A stretch of DNA of 64,000 bases from Phycisphaera sp. (GTDB lineage Bacteria; Planctomycetota; Phycisphaerae; Phycisphaerales; Zrk34): NCBI GenBank assembly GCA_016125285.1, contig WGMA01000027.1, positions 62,001-126,000 of the forward strand, given 5' to 3'. The notes under the pieces are model-generated. The model was not told the DNA's origin, made no database searches, and saw only the letters and a list, made by a program, of their open reading frames with translations. How positions within the stretch are numbered: position 1 is the first letter of the stretch; each line of letters starts with the position of its first letter. Position numbers and translations under genes: made by a program. Below are positions 36,070-43,720 of this stretch, piece after piece.

Positions 36070-36612
36070 ATGTTGAGCGCTTTGCGGAAGAGTCGGTGGT
36101 CGCCCTACGTGGCCGGGGCGGGCATCGGCGTGCTGAGCTGGGCCACGTTCGGGCTCATGGGCAAGGCCCTGGGCGCCAGCACGTCGTACGTGCAGGCGGT
36201 CGGGCTGCTCGAGTCCCTGTTCGCCCACGACCACGTGGCCCACAACGCCTACTACGCCAAGTACCTCGTCGACGGCAACGCGATCGACTGGCAGATGATG
36301 CTGGTCATCGGCCTCGTCCTCGGCGCGGCCCTGTCGGCCTGGCTGGGCAAGAGCCACGAGGTCGAGCGCGTGCCCACCCTCTGGGCGAAGCGCTTCGGCG
36401 ACAGCAAGCCGCTGCGTTACGCCGCGGCGTTCGTCGGCGGCGTCCTGCTGCTGTTCGGCGCGCGACTGGCCGGCGGCTGCACGTCGGGCCACGGCATCAG
36501 CGGCACGCTGCAGCTGGCCGTGGGCTCCTGGCTGTTCTTCGTCTCGTTCTTCGCCGCGGGTCTCGCCACGGCGTTCACGCTCTACGGAAAGGAGGGTCGC
36601 AGTCATGTTTAA
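36070..36612 (+). CDS. YeeE/YedE-family sulfur transporter half (first)
   Basis: The 180-residue membrane protein has four or five spans (VAGAGIGVLSWATFGLMG, MMLVIGLVLGAALSAWLG, YAAAFVGGVLLLFGARLAGG, LAVGSWLFFVSFFAAGLA). The family motif GGCTSGHGISG holds the conserved Cys used by TsuA/YeeE for thiosulfate relay. GGGAGG six bases before 36070 fixes the start. The last eight bases overlap the next gene. Members occur as paired halves, here together with an ArsR gene, and probably import a sulfur species or act in sulfide/persulfide homeostasis. Confidence 0.88.
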   Translation: MLSALRKSRWSPYVAGAGIGVLSWATFGLMGKALGASTSYVQAVGLLESLFAHDHVAHNAYYAKYLVDGNAIDWQMMLVIGLVLGAALSAWLGKSHEVERVPTLWAKRFGDSKPLRYAAAFVGGVLLLFGARLAGGCTSGHGISGTLQLAVGSWLFFVSFFAAGLATAFTLYGKEGRSHV

Positions 36613-37231
36613 CCTCGACCTTTTCAAATTCGATACTCCCGCGCAGCTCGCGCTCGGCCTCGTGACCGGCATCGTCTTCGGCGTCCTGCTCCAGCGTGCC
36701 CGAGTCACGCGCTACGCCACGATCGTCGGCCAGTTCCTCTGGAAGGATCACACCGTCATCAAGACGATGCTCACCGCCGTGGCCGTCGGCTCCGTCGGCG
36801 TGTACGCGATGCATCAGATGTGGGACGTGCCACTGCACGTCAAGGCCGCGGAGATCCTCGCGGTGTCCGTCGGCGGCGTGATCTTCGGCGTCGGCATGGC
36901 GCTGCTGGGCTACTGCCCCGGCACCGGCATGGCCGCGATCGGTGAGGGCAGCCGCCACGCCATCCCAGGCGTGATCGGCATGCTCACCGGCGCCGCGATC
37001 TACGCCGAGGTCTACCCGTGGTTCAAGGCCCACGTCCTGCCCGTCGCCAACCTCGGCAAGGTCACCTTCGCCGACATCACCGGCGTGTCGATCTGGGTGT
37101 TCGTCGTCGCGCTGATCGTGCTCGCGTCCGTCGTGTTCTACCTCCTGCGCAACCGCGGCGGGAAGACCGGCGACAAGACCACCGGCACGACCCACGACGT
37201 GCCAACCAACGCGCCGCACGCGACGGCGTAG
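36605..37231 (+). CDS. YeeE/YedE-family sulfur transporter half (second)
   Basis: The 208-residue product has about four spans (AQLALGLVTGIVFGVLLQRA, IKTMLTAVAVGSVGVYAM, ILAVSVGGVIFGVGMALLG, VSIWVFVVALIVLASVVFYLL). The conserved Cys motif is LLGYCPGTGMAAIGEG. It starts inside the first half gene (ATG at 36605, stop of the previous gene at 36612), so translation is coupled. The C-terminal tail is polar with His and Thr. Together with 36070-36612 it should form the two-gene PmpA/PmpB-like unit. Confidence 0.88.
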   Translation: MFNLDLFKFDTPAQLALGLVTGIVFGVLLQRARVTRYATIVGQFLWKDHTVIKTMLTAVAVGSVGVYAMHQMWDVPLHVKAAEILAVSVGGVIFGVGMALLGYCPGTGMAAIGEGSRHAIPGVIGMLTGAAIYAEVYPWFKAHVLPVANLGKVTFADITGVSIWVFVVALIVLASVVFYLLRNRGGKTGDKTTGTTHDVPTNAPHATA

Positions 37232-37255
37232 GTTCATTTGGTGATTTGGTGATGT
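37232..37255. repeat. Period-8 array after the second YeeE/YedE gene
   Basis: Three octamers, GTTCATTT GGTGATTT GGTGATGT, begin at the base after the TAG stop (37229-37231). Confidence 0.65.
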
Positions 37256-37257
37256 GA

Positions 37258-37291
37258 AGCGCCGCGACGAAGGTCGCGGCGCTCTTCTGTT
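37258..37291 (+). terminator. Terminator of the arsR-yeeE-yedE operon
   Basis: AGCGCCGCGAC, loop GAAG, GTCGCGGCGCT followed by CTTCTGTTT. The 11-bp stem has a GNRA-like loop; the T-tract is interrupted. Confidence 0.75.
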
Positions 37292-37371
37292 TAGCGACGC
37301 CCCGTAGGGGCGTGCGTCACATGGTGATCGGCGCGACACGGCAAGCACGCCCCTGCGGGGCGTCGCTAAAC
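37289..37371. repeat. Paired palindromic element A, downstream of glyS
   Basis: Two 27-nt arms (37289-37315 and 37345-37371) are inverted copies with one difference and contain AGCGACGCCCC and AGGGGCGTGC. Each arm is a small palindrome, with a 29-nt spacer. The element ends one base before the glyS stop codon. It is nearly identical to the element at 39116-39207 on the other side of glyS. Confidence 0.85.
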
Positions 37372-37372
37372 G

Positions 37373-39010
37373 TCAGCCGATGTTTTCGCGGAGGAACGCC
37401 TCGACCTGGCTGATGTTGATCCGTTGCTGCGACGCGGTGTCGCGCTCGCGGACGGTCACCGTCTGATCGGTCAGCGTGTCGCCGTCGATCGTGAAGCAGT
37501 ACGGCGTGCCGATCTCGTCCATGCGGGCGTAGCGGCGGCCGATCGACTGCTTGACGTCGTACTCGCACGTGAATTTTTCACGCAAGTCGTAGTACAGCTT
37601 CTGCGCCACCTCGGGCATGCCGTCCTTCGCCACGAGCGGGAAGATGCCCGCCTTGATCGGCGCGAACTTCGGCTTGAAGCTCAGCACGTACTTGCTGCCC
37701 GAACGGTCGGGCGTCGGGGTGAACGCTTCGCAGAGCAGCACGAGCACCGCTCGCGTCAGACCGCTGGCGGGTTCGATGACGTTGGGGATGTAGCGTGACG
37801 CTTCCTTGATCTCTTCCTTCGACTTGCCCTCGTTCTGCATCCTGACCTGCAGCTCCTGGTCGAAGTACGACTGGTCCTTGCCGCTGTGCTCCTGGTGCTG
37901 CGTCAGGTCGAAGCATCCGCGGTGGGCGATGCCTTCGAGTTCGCCGAAGTTGCCGCCGGTGAACGGGTAGCGGTACTCGACGTCGACGCACATCTTTGAG
38001 TAGTGCGCCAGCTCGTCGTCATCGTGATCGCGGAAGCGGAGGTTCGCCTCGTCGATGCCGAGTGACTTCCACCAGTCCATGCGCTCGTTCTTCCAGAACT
38101 CGTACCACTTCGCGGCCTCGTCGGGATGGCAGAACCACTCCATCTCCATCTGCTCGAACTCGCGGCTGCGGAAGATGAAGTTGCGCGGCGTCACCTCGTT
38201 GCGGAACGCCTTGCCGATCTGCGCGACGCCGAACGGCACCTTCACACGCATCGTGTCGACGACGTTCTTATAGTTCAGGAAGATGCCCTGCGCGGTCTCC
38301 GGGCGGAGGTAGACTTTGTTTGCTTCGTCCTTGATCGCGCCTGCGTGCGACTCGAACATCAGGTTAAACGCGCGAGGTTCGGTGAGTTCGCCGCCGCAAT
38401 GTGGGCAGGCGGCGACGAAGGTCTCTGATTGGTCGCCTGCGGCGACGCGTTGAGCGGCGTTGGCGACTATGGCCACGTGCGAAGGATTCTCCTTGAGCGC
38501 GTCGACCAGCCCGGGCGCAACCTTGCGGGCGCGATTTGATCCGGCGAATGCAGAGATGGTGTCGTTGTCCGCTCCATCCGTGCCCGGAGAAGTTTCATTG
38601 ACCGCGGTGACCCACGGTGCGCTGTGCAACATCGACAGAACGTGATCGGCGCGGAGCAGCTTCTTGCACTGCTTGCATGTGGACATGGGGTCGTTGAATC
38701 CCGCCACGTGTCCCGACGCCTCCCACGTGCGCGGGTTCTGGATAATGGACGAGTCGAGGCCGACGATCTGGAGGGGGTCGCCGTCGGGGCCGATGGGGGG
38801 GCACTCGACCATGCGTTTCCACCAGTGGTCGCGGATGTTGTTCTTGAGGAGGGCGCCGAGCGGGCCGTAGTCCCAGAAGCCGTTGATGCCGCCGTAGATC
38901 TCGGAGGCGGGGTAGACGAAGCCGCGGCGTTTGCACAGCGCGACGATCTCGTCCATCGACTTTTCGGACGGGTCGACCTTGGGCAACTGCATGACGGTGT
39001 CTTCGGACAT
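37373..39010 (-). CDS. glyS: Glycyl-tRNA synthetase, homodimeric class II type
   Basis: The 545-residue single-chain enzyme charges tRNA-Gly. The class II motifs are visible: motif 1 region YGGINGFWDYGPLGALLKNN, motif 2 GKAFRNEVTPRNFIFRSREF, FEQMEMEWFCHPDEA, motif 3 in GLTRAVLVLLCEAF, and a C-terminal anticodon-binding domain (KFAPIKAGIFPLVAKDG). A CxxC pair (CKQCKK, and CPHCGG about 90 residues later) lies in the insertion domain and may bind zinc. GGGAGG lies 10 bases before the first ATG. The gene is flanked on both sides by matching palindromic repeat elements. Confidence 0.95.
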   Translation of the reverse strand: MSEDTVMQLPKVDPSEKSMDEIVALCKRRGFVYPASEIYGGINGFWDYGPLGALLKNNIRDHWWKRMVECPPIGPDGDPLQIVGLDSSIIQNPRTWEASGHVAGFNDPMSTCKQCKKLLRADHVLSMLHSAPWVTAVNETSPGTDGADNDTISAFAGSNRARKVAPGLVDALKENPSHVAIVANAAQRVAAGDQSETFVAACPHCGGELTEPRAFNLMFESHAGAIKDEANKVYLRPETAQGIFLNYKNVVDTMRVKVPFGVAQIGKAFRNEVTPRNFIFRSREFEQMEMEWFCHPDEAAKWYEFWKNERMDWWKSLGIDEANLRFRDHDDDELAHYSKMCVDVEYRYPFTGGNFGELEGIAHRGCFDLTQHQEHSGKDQSYFDQELQVRMQNEGKSKEEIKEASRYIPNVIEPASGLTRAVLVLLCEAFTPTPDRSGSKYVLSFKPKFAPIKAGIFPLVAKDGMPEVAQKLYYDLREKFTCEYDVKQSIGRRYARMDEIGTPYCFTIDGDTLTDQTVTVRERDTASQQRINISQVEAFLRENIG

Positions 39011-39052
39011 GGCGGTCCTGCCTCCCTGTAAATAGGCGAATCGGGCATGGTA

Positions 39053-39087
39053 CAGGAGTCATTAGTCAGGGGCCAGTGTGCAGAAGT
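39053..39087. repeat. Period-7 array upstream of glyS
   Basis: Five contiguous heptamers, each starting with CA: CAGGAGT CATTAGT CAGGGGC CAGTGTG CAGAAGT. They lie between the glyS start and the palindromic element after rnr. Confidence 0.75.
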
Positions 39088-39115
39088 CCGCACACATGCC
39101 GCATGCCGTCTCTCC

Positions 39116-39207
39116 GTTTAGCGACGCCCCGCAGGGGCGTGCTGGGGGTTGGTGGTGACGACGGTATTGCGGCGAGCGGAGCACGGCCCTGCGGGCACTC
39201 GCTAAAC
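39116..39207. repeat. Paired palindromic element B, downstream of rnr
   Basis: The left arm (39116-39142) is identical to the reverse complement of 37345-37371. The right arm (39181-39207) is its diverged inverted copy, with a 38-nt spacer. It ends four bases before the rnr stop codon (39212). Confidence 0.85.
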
Positions 39208-39211
39208 ATTC

Positions 39212-41587
39212 TCAGCGTTTGCGTCGCCGCTTGCCGCCGCCCTTGCGCTTCTGGCGGGACACGGCGTGCTTGGTCTTGGGCTTGCGTCGGCCCTTCTCGG
39301 CGACGCCGCCGCGGGTGTGCGTGGCGTGCTTGTCGCGGCGCTTGTTGCCGGTCTCTTCGATGATCAGCAGGTCCATCTCGCGGCGGGTCAGGTCGACCGC
39401 GGCGATGCGCACCTTGAAGCGGTCGCCGATGGTGATCGATCGGCCGGACCGCTGCGCGACCAGCGAGCCGGTGAACTTGTTGAGCTTCCACCGCTCGGCC
39501 GGTCCGCCGGGCAGGTCGGGCAGGCGGATCATGCCCTCGACGACGAACTTGTCGATCTGCACGAACAGGCCGGACCCGGTGACGCCGGTGACCGTGCCGG
39601 GGAACTCGTCGCCGACGTGCTTTTCGAGCAGCTGCAGCACGAGGAAGTTCCGCAGCTCGCGTTCCGCGGCCTCGCTGTTGCGCTCCGTCGACGAGCAGTG
39701 CCCGCCGAGCTTGTACAGCTCCTCCTCGGTAAGCACGCGTTCGTCCTCGCGCAGCTTCGCGGCGAGCTTCTTGCGTTTGTGCGGATCACCGGACAGCTCG
39801 TCCTGGCCCTTCATCACGTCGAGCAGCGCGTCGAACGCGCGGTGCACGGCGAGGTCGGGGTAGCGGCGGATCGGGCTGGTGAAGTGCGTGTAGTGCTCCG
39901 ACGCCAGCGCGAAGTGGCCGATGATCTGCGGCGAGTACTCGGCCTTGGTCAGCGTGCGGAGCACCGCGAAGTGCACCGCCCGCGCCGCGGGCTTGCCGCG
40001 CACCGAGTCGATCAGCGTCTGCAGCTCCTTGCGGCTGGGGTTCTGCGGCACGTTGTAACCCGCCACGCGGGCGAACACGCGCAGCTGCTCGGTGTCGTGC
40101 GCGCCCGGGTCGGGGTGCACACGCCGGATCAGCGGCACGTCGAGATCGGCGAACACGCGGGCGACCGCCTCGTTCGCCTCGACCATGAACGCCTCGATGA
40201 TCTTGTGCGTGAACGCGTCGTCCTCCGGCTCGGCGTCGATCACGTGGCCGTCCTCGTCGTACACCAGCACGCACTCGGGCAGGTCGAGCACGATCATGCC
40301 CGCGTCGAGCCGACGCTTGCGGATGACCTTCGCGAGCTTGTCCATCGCGCGGACCTTGTCGATCAGCTGCTTCGTGTACGGCTCGTCGTACTTCGCGTGC
40401 TTGCGCGCCTCCTTCTCGTCGCCGTCGATCAGCGCCTGCGCTTCGAGGTACGTCATGCGGTGGTCGGACTGGATGACTGAGCTGGCGAAGCGTGTGGCGA
40501 TGACCTTGCCGCGGTCGTCGTAGGTGATGAACGCGGAGCGGGCGAGCCGGGGCACGCCGGGCTGCAGCGAGCACAGGCCGTTGGACAGCACCTCCGGCAG
40601 CATCGGCACGACGAGCCGGGGCAGGTAGGTCGAGTTGCCGCGCAGGTACGCCTCGTCGTCGAGCGGCGTGCCGGGTCTGACGAACGTGGCGACGTCGGCG
40701 ATGTGCACGCCGAGCTCGACGCCGCGGTCGGTCACCTCGAGGCTGATCGCGTCGTCGTAGTCCTTGGCGTCCGGCGGATCGATGGTGACGGTGTACAGGT
40801 CGCGCAGGTCGGTGCGACCTTCGTAGTACTTTTCGGGGTTTCGGTCGAAGTCGCGCACGGCGGCGCGGGCTTCGTTGAGGGCGTTCTCGGGGAACTTGTC
40901 CGCCAGCCCGTACGCGCGGCAGATGGCGACGGTCTCGACGTCGGGCCGACCCGCATCGCCCAGTACCTCGGTGATCACGCCCTCGGCGACCATGTTGCCC
41001 TCGGGGTACTTCGTGAGTTCGACGACGACCTTGTCGTCGAGCTTGGCGTTCTTCGCCTGGGGGTCGCGGACGATGATGGGGTCGGTCATGGACGTGCCGT
41101 CGGGGACGACGATCCAGGTCTTGCCGCGCTTCGAGAGCTTGCCGACGAAGTGCGAGGTGCCGCGCTGGAGGATCTCGACGACCTTGCCGGTGTAGGGCGA
41201 GTGCCCGGCGGCGCGCCAGCCGGAGCGGCGGATCACCTCGGCGCGCACGCGGTCGCCGGTCAGGGCGCCCATGATGGCGTCGGGCGGCACGAACAGGTCG
41301 CCGTGCTCGTTGGGCTCATCGGTGATGATGAAGCCGAAGCCGCGGTCGTTCACCTTGATCTTGCCGGTCACCTCGCGACCGAGCGGCGGCAGGGCGATCG
41401 TGGCGTCGTTGCCGCGCACGATCTGTCCGTCGGCGAGCAGCTGTCCGAGCGCCTGCTCGAACGCCTTGGCGTCGTCGGCGTTAATGTTGAGGGCGTTTTC
41501 GAGTTCGCGCGCCGATTGCGGGTCGTACGCCCGGTGCCGCACATGGCGCATAATTACATCTTCGTAACGATCAGTCATCTCCCGCAT
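39212..41587 (-). CDS. rnr: Ribonuclease R
   Basis: The 791-residue 3'-to-5' exoribonuclease of the RNB family degrades structured RNA and assists ribosome and tmRNA quality control. The layout is an N-terminal helix-turn-helix-like region, cold-shock domains (REVTGKIKVNDRGFGFIITD), an RNB domain with the catalytic Asp cluster (TIDPPDAKDYDDAISLEV and HIADVATFVRPGTPLDDEA), LCSLQPGVPRLARSAF, the tract FTSPIRRYPDLAVHRAFDAL, a C-terminal S1 domain (VTGVTGSGLFVQIDKFVVEG) and a Lys/Arg-rich tail (KRKGGGKRRRKR), all typical. The start could be 41587 or the ATG nine bases later; neither has a clear ribosome site. Confidence 0.95.
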   Translation of the reverse strand: MREMTDRYEDVIMRHVRHRAYDPQSARELENALNINADDAKAFEQALGQLLADGQIVRGNDATIALPPLGREVTGKIKVNDRGFGFIITDEPNEHGDLFVPPDAIMGALTGDRVRAEVIRRSGWRAAGHSPYTGKVVEILQRGTSHFVGKLSKRGKTWIVVPDGTSMTDPIIVRDPQAKNAKLDDKVVVELTKYPEGNMVAEGVITEVLGDAGRPDVETVAICRAYGLADKFPENALNEARAAVRDFDRNPEKYYEGRTDLRDLYTVTIDPPDAKDYDDAISLEVTDRGVELGVHIADVATFVRPGTPLDDEAYLRGNSTYLPRLVVPMLPEVLSNGLCSLQPGVPRLARSAFITYDDRGKVIATRFASSVIQSDHRMTYLEAQALIDGDEKEARKHAKYDEPYTKQLIDKVRAMDKLAKVIRKRRLDAGMIVLDLPECVLVYDEDGHVIDAEPEDDAFTHKIIEAFMVEANEAVARVFADLDVPLIRRVHPDPGAHDTEQLRVFARVAGYNVPQNPSRKELQTLIDSVRGKPAARAVHFAVLRTLTKAEYSPQIIGHFALASEHYTHFTSPIRRYPDLAVHRAFDALLDVMKGQDELSGDPHKRKKLAAKLREDERVLTEEELYKLGGHCSSTERNSEAAERELRNFLVLQLLEKHVGDEFPGTVTGVTGSGLFVQIDKFVVEGMIRLPDLPGGPAERWKLNKFTGSLVAQRSGRSITIGDRFKVRIAAVDLTRREMDLLIIEETGNKRRDKHATHTRGGVAEKGRRKPKTKHAVSRQKRKGGGKRRRKR

Positions 41588-41638
41588 CCAATCTTTAGCA
41601 ATGGGAATCCGGAACAGAAAGGGTCAGTCATAGCCGGC

Positions 41639-41644
41639 ATTATA
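41639..41644 (-). promoter_or_regulatory. -10 box of rnr
   Basis: Perfect TATAAT on the minus strand, giving a leader of about 45 nt. A consensus -35 is not evident. Confidence 0.5.
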
Positions 41645-41718
41645 CAGTCGGGCCGGTGCACACATGTTAGCGAGGGGCTGTCGGAAAACCAGCCCCGGAT
41701 GAAAAAATGTGACGGAAC

Positions 41719-41861
41719 CACAGAAGCACAGAGGCACGGAGGCACGGAGCCGCTTCATTAGGAAGGCAGAAACGCAGGAAAAGCGATATTTGGATTCGAT
41801 TCCTGCTTTCCTGATTTCCTAATCATCCCCCTTCTGACCTCGGTGTCTCTGTGCCTCTGTG
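41719..41861. repeat. Nested inverted period-8 element upstream of pirin
   Basis: The outer left arm (41719-41750) is CACAGAAG CACAGAGG CACGGAGG CACGGAGC. The inner left arm (41760-41783) is AGGAAGGC AGAAACGC AGGAAAAG. On the minus strand the inner right arm (41820-41797) is AGGAAATC AGGAAAGC AGGAATCG and the outer right arm (41861-41838) is CACAGAGG CACAGAGA CACCGAGG. The result is two nested palindromes, both built from octamers. Apart from the rnr leader, this is all I see in the 295-nt gap between rnr and pirin. Confidence 0.8.
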
Positions 41862-41882
41862 GTTCGAAACAGGAGGTGCATG

Positions 41883-42581
41883 ATGTTGACGAAACGCAAC
41901 GCAGACGAGCGCGGACGGACGAAACTGGACTGGCTGAACGGGCGGCACAGCTTCTCGTTCGGGCGGTATTACGACCCGGCGTGGATGGGCTTCGGGCCGC
42001 TGCGTGTGATCAACGACGACGTGATCGCGCCGAGCGGCGGGTTCGGCGAGCACCCGCACCGCGACATGGAGATCATCACGTACATCCTCGACGGTGCGCT
42101 GGAGCACCGCGACTCGATGGGCAACGGCTCGGTGATTCGGCCGGGCGACGTGCAGGTGATGACGGCGGGGTCGGGCATCCGCCACAGCGAGTTCAACGCG
42201 CTGCACGACGGCGCGACGCACCTGCTGCAGATCTGGATCGAGCCGGGCGAAGCGGGCCTGACGCCGCGGTGGGACGAGCGGACGTTCGACCCATCGTTGA
42301 AGCACAACCAGCTGCACGCGATCGTCACGCCCGACGGCCGCGACGGCTCGCTGTTGATCCGCGCCGACGCGACGATCTACGCCGCGCTGCTGAGTGAGGG
42401 TAAGTCCGTGACACACGCCTACGCGCCGGGTCGGCGCGGCTGGGTTCAGGTCGCGCGCGGCAAGGTCACCGCCAACGGCGAGACGCTCAGCGCAGGCGAC
42501 GGCGCCGCGCTGACGGACGTCGACACGCTGACGATCGAGGCGGCGGACGACGCGGAGGTGTTGGTGTTTGATCTGCCGTAG
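41883..42581 (+). CDS. Pirin-family protein (quercetinase-like cupin)
   Basis: The 232-residue bicupin has the pirin signature HSFSFGRYYDPAWMGFGPLR, then the metal ligands GGFGEHPHRDMEIITYILDG (His-x-His ... Glu) and VMTAGSGIRHSEFN. The second cupin half is degenerate (AALLSEGKSVTHAYAPGRRG). Bacterial homologues such as YhhW show quercetin dioxygenase activity, but cellular roles vary. Tandem ATGs occur at 41880 and 41883; AGGAGG at better spacing favours the second. It is a single cytoplasmic gene. Confidence 0.93.
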   Translation: MLTKRNADERGRTKLDWLNGRHSFSFGRYYDPAWMGFGPLRVINDDVIAPSGGFGEHPHRDMEIITYILDGALEHRDSMGNGSVIRPGDVQVMTAGSGIRHSEFNALHDGATHLLQIWIEPGEAGLTPRWDERTFDPSLKHNQLHAIVTPDGRDGSLLIRADATIYAALLSEGKSVTHAYAPGRRGWVQVARGKVTANGETLSAGDGAALTDVDTLTIEAADDAEVLVFDLP

Positions 42582-42595
42582 GAATTTGAACGACC

Positions 42596-43552
42596 TCACC
42601 CCTTCGCCGCGGTGATCAGTTCGCGGAGGATGTCGTCGAGCTGGCGGGTGGGGCGGTAGCCGATGGCTTGGTTGATGCGGGTCAGGTCGGGGACGCGGCG
42701 GCGGAGGTCGTCGAATCTTGCGCCGTAGGCCTCGTCGTAGGGGACGAAGGTCACGGAGCTGGACGAGGCGGAGAGGGCGATGATGCGTTCGGCGAGGTGT
42801 TTGATGGTGACCTCTTCGTCGGAGCCGAGGTTGAACACGCGGCCGTGGCAGTCGGGGTTGCGCAACAGCTTCGGCATCGCGGCGACGATGTCGGCGACGT
42901 GGCCGAAACAGCGCGACTGCTGGCCGTCGCCGTAGATCTGCAGCGGCTGGCCGGCGAGCGCGGCCTCGATGAAGCGGGGGATCACCATGCCGTACTTGCC
43001 CAGCTGCCCCGGGCCGACGGTGTTGAACAGCCGGACGACGACCGTCGGCAGGGCGTGCTGCTGGTGATACGCGAGGGCGAGGTACTCGTCGATGGCTTTC
43101 GCGGCGGCGTACGACCAGCGGTTGTAGATGGTCGCGCCGTAGGTCACGTCGTCGTCTTCGCTGAACGGCATCTTCACGCCCTTGCCGTACACCTCGGAGG
43201 AACTGGTGATCAGCACGGGAATGTTGAACGCCGCGGCGCCGCGCATCACGGCGGTGGTCTCCATGACGTTCGTCTCGATCGAGCGCACCGGCTCGTCGAC
43301 GATGAGCTGCACGCCCACGGCCGCGGCGAGGTGATAGATCGCGTCGAACTCGCGGAGCCAGGCGATGTTGGTCAGGGCGTCGGCGACGGACTGGACCTGC
43401 AGCGTGCAGTTGTCGCCGAGCAGGTCCGCGACGTTCTCACGCCTGCCGGTCGACAGGTTGTCGAGCAGGTGGACGGAGTGCCCTTCGCTAAGGAGCAGGC
43501 GGGTGAGGTGTGAACCGATGAACCCCGCGCCGCCGGTGATCAGCACATTCAT
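42596..43552 (-). CDS. NAD-dependent sugar-nucleotide epimerase/dehydratase (extended SDR)
   Basis: The 318-residue enzyme has the N-terminal NAD motif TGGAGFIGSHL (GxxGxxG), LDNLSTGRRENV and the catalytic set SSSEVYGKG (Ser, Glu) plus YNRWSYAAAK (YxxxK). VVRLFNTVGPGQ and the substrate loop YGDGQQSRCFGHVAD resemble UDP-glucuronate decarboxylase and GalE-like epimerases. The exact substrate cannot be assigned. It lies convergent with pirin, 14 nt apart. TAAGAT six bases before the ATG, with no ribosome site, suggests another leaderless start. Confidence 0.88.
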   Translation of the reverse strand: MNVLITGGAGFIGSHLTRLLLSEGHSVHLLDNLSTGRRENVADLLGDNCTLQVQSVADALTNIAWLREFDAIYHLAAAVGVQLIVDEPVRSIETNVMETTAVMRGAAAFNIPVLITSSSEVYGKGVKMPFSEDDDVTYGATIYNRWSYAAAKAIDEYLALAYHQQHALPTVVVRLFNTVGPGQLGKYGMVIPRFIEAALAGQPLQIYGDGQQSRCFGHVADIVAAMPKLLRNPDCHGRVFNLGSDEEVTIKHLAERIIALSASSSSVTFVPYDEAYGARFDDLRRRVPDLTRINQAIGYRPTRQLDDILRELITAAKG

Positions 43553-43676
43553 GGCCGTATCTTAGTGGGGCGTGGGCCGTGGTGAAAGTAAAGCCGCGAC
43601 CGCGTCGGAAGGGGATGCGGTCGCGGCACAGGGGTAAAGCGAGTCAATCGGGCGCACGGGATGCGGTCGCGTTGGA

Positions 43677-43715
43677 CCCTACACCCCGGCCCTCTCCCTG
43701 GCGGGGAGAGGGAGC
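43677..43715. repeat. CCCTC / GGGAGAGGG palindromic repeat, copy 3
   Basis: CCCCGGCCCTCTCCC-TGGC-GGGGAGAGGG lies just downstream of the pseudopilin stop (43721 on the minus strand). It may act as its terminator hairpin. Confidence 0.7.
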
Positions 43716-43720
43716 AATGC

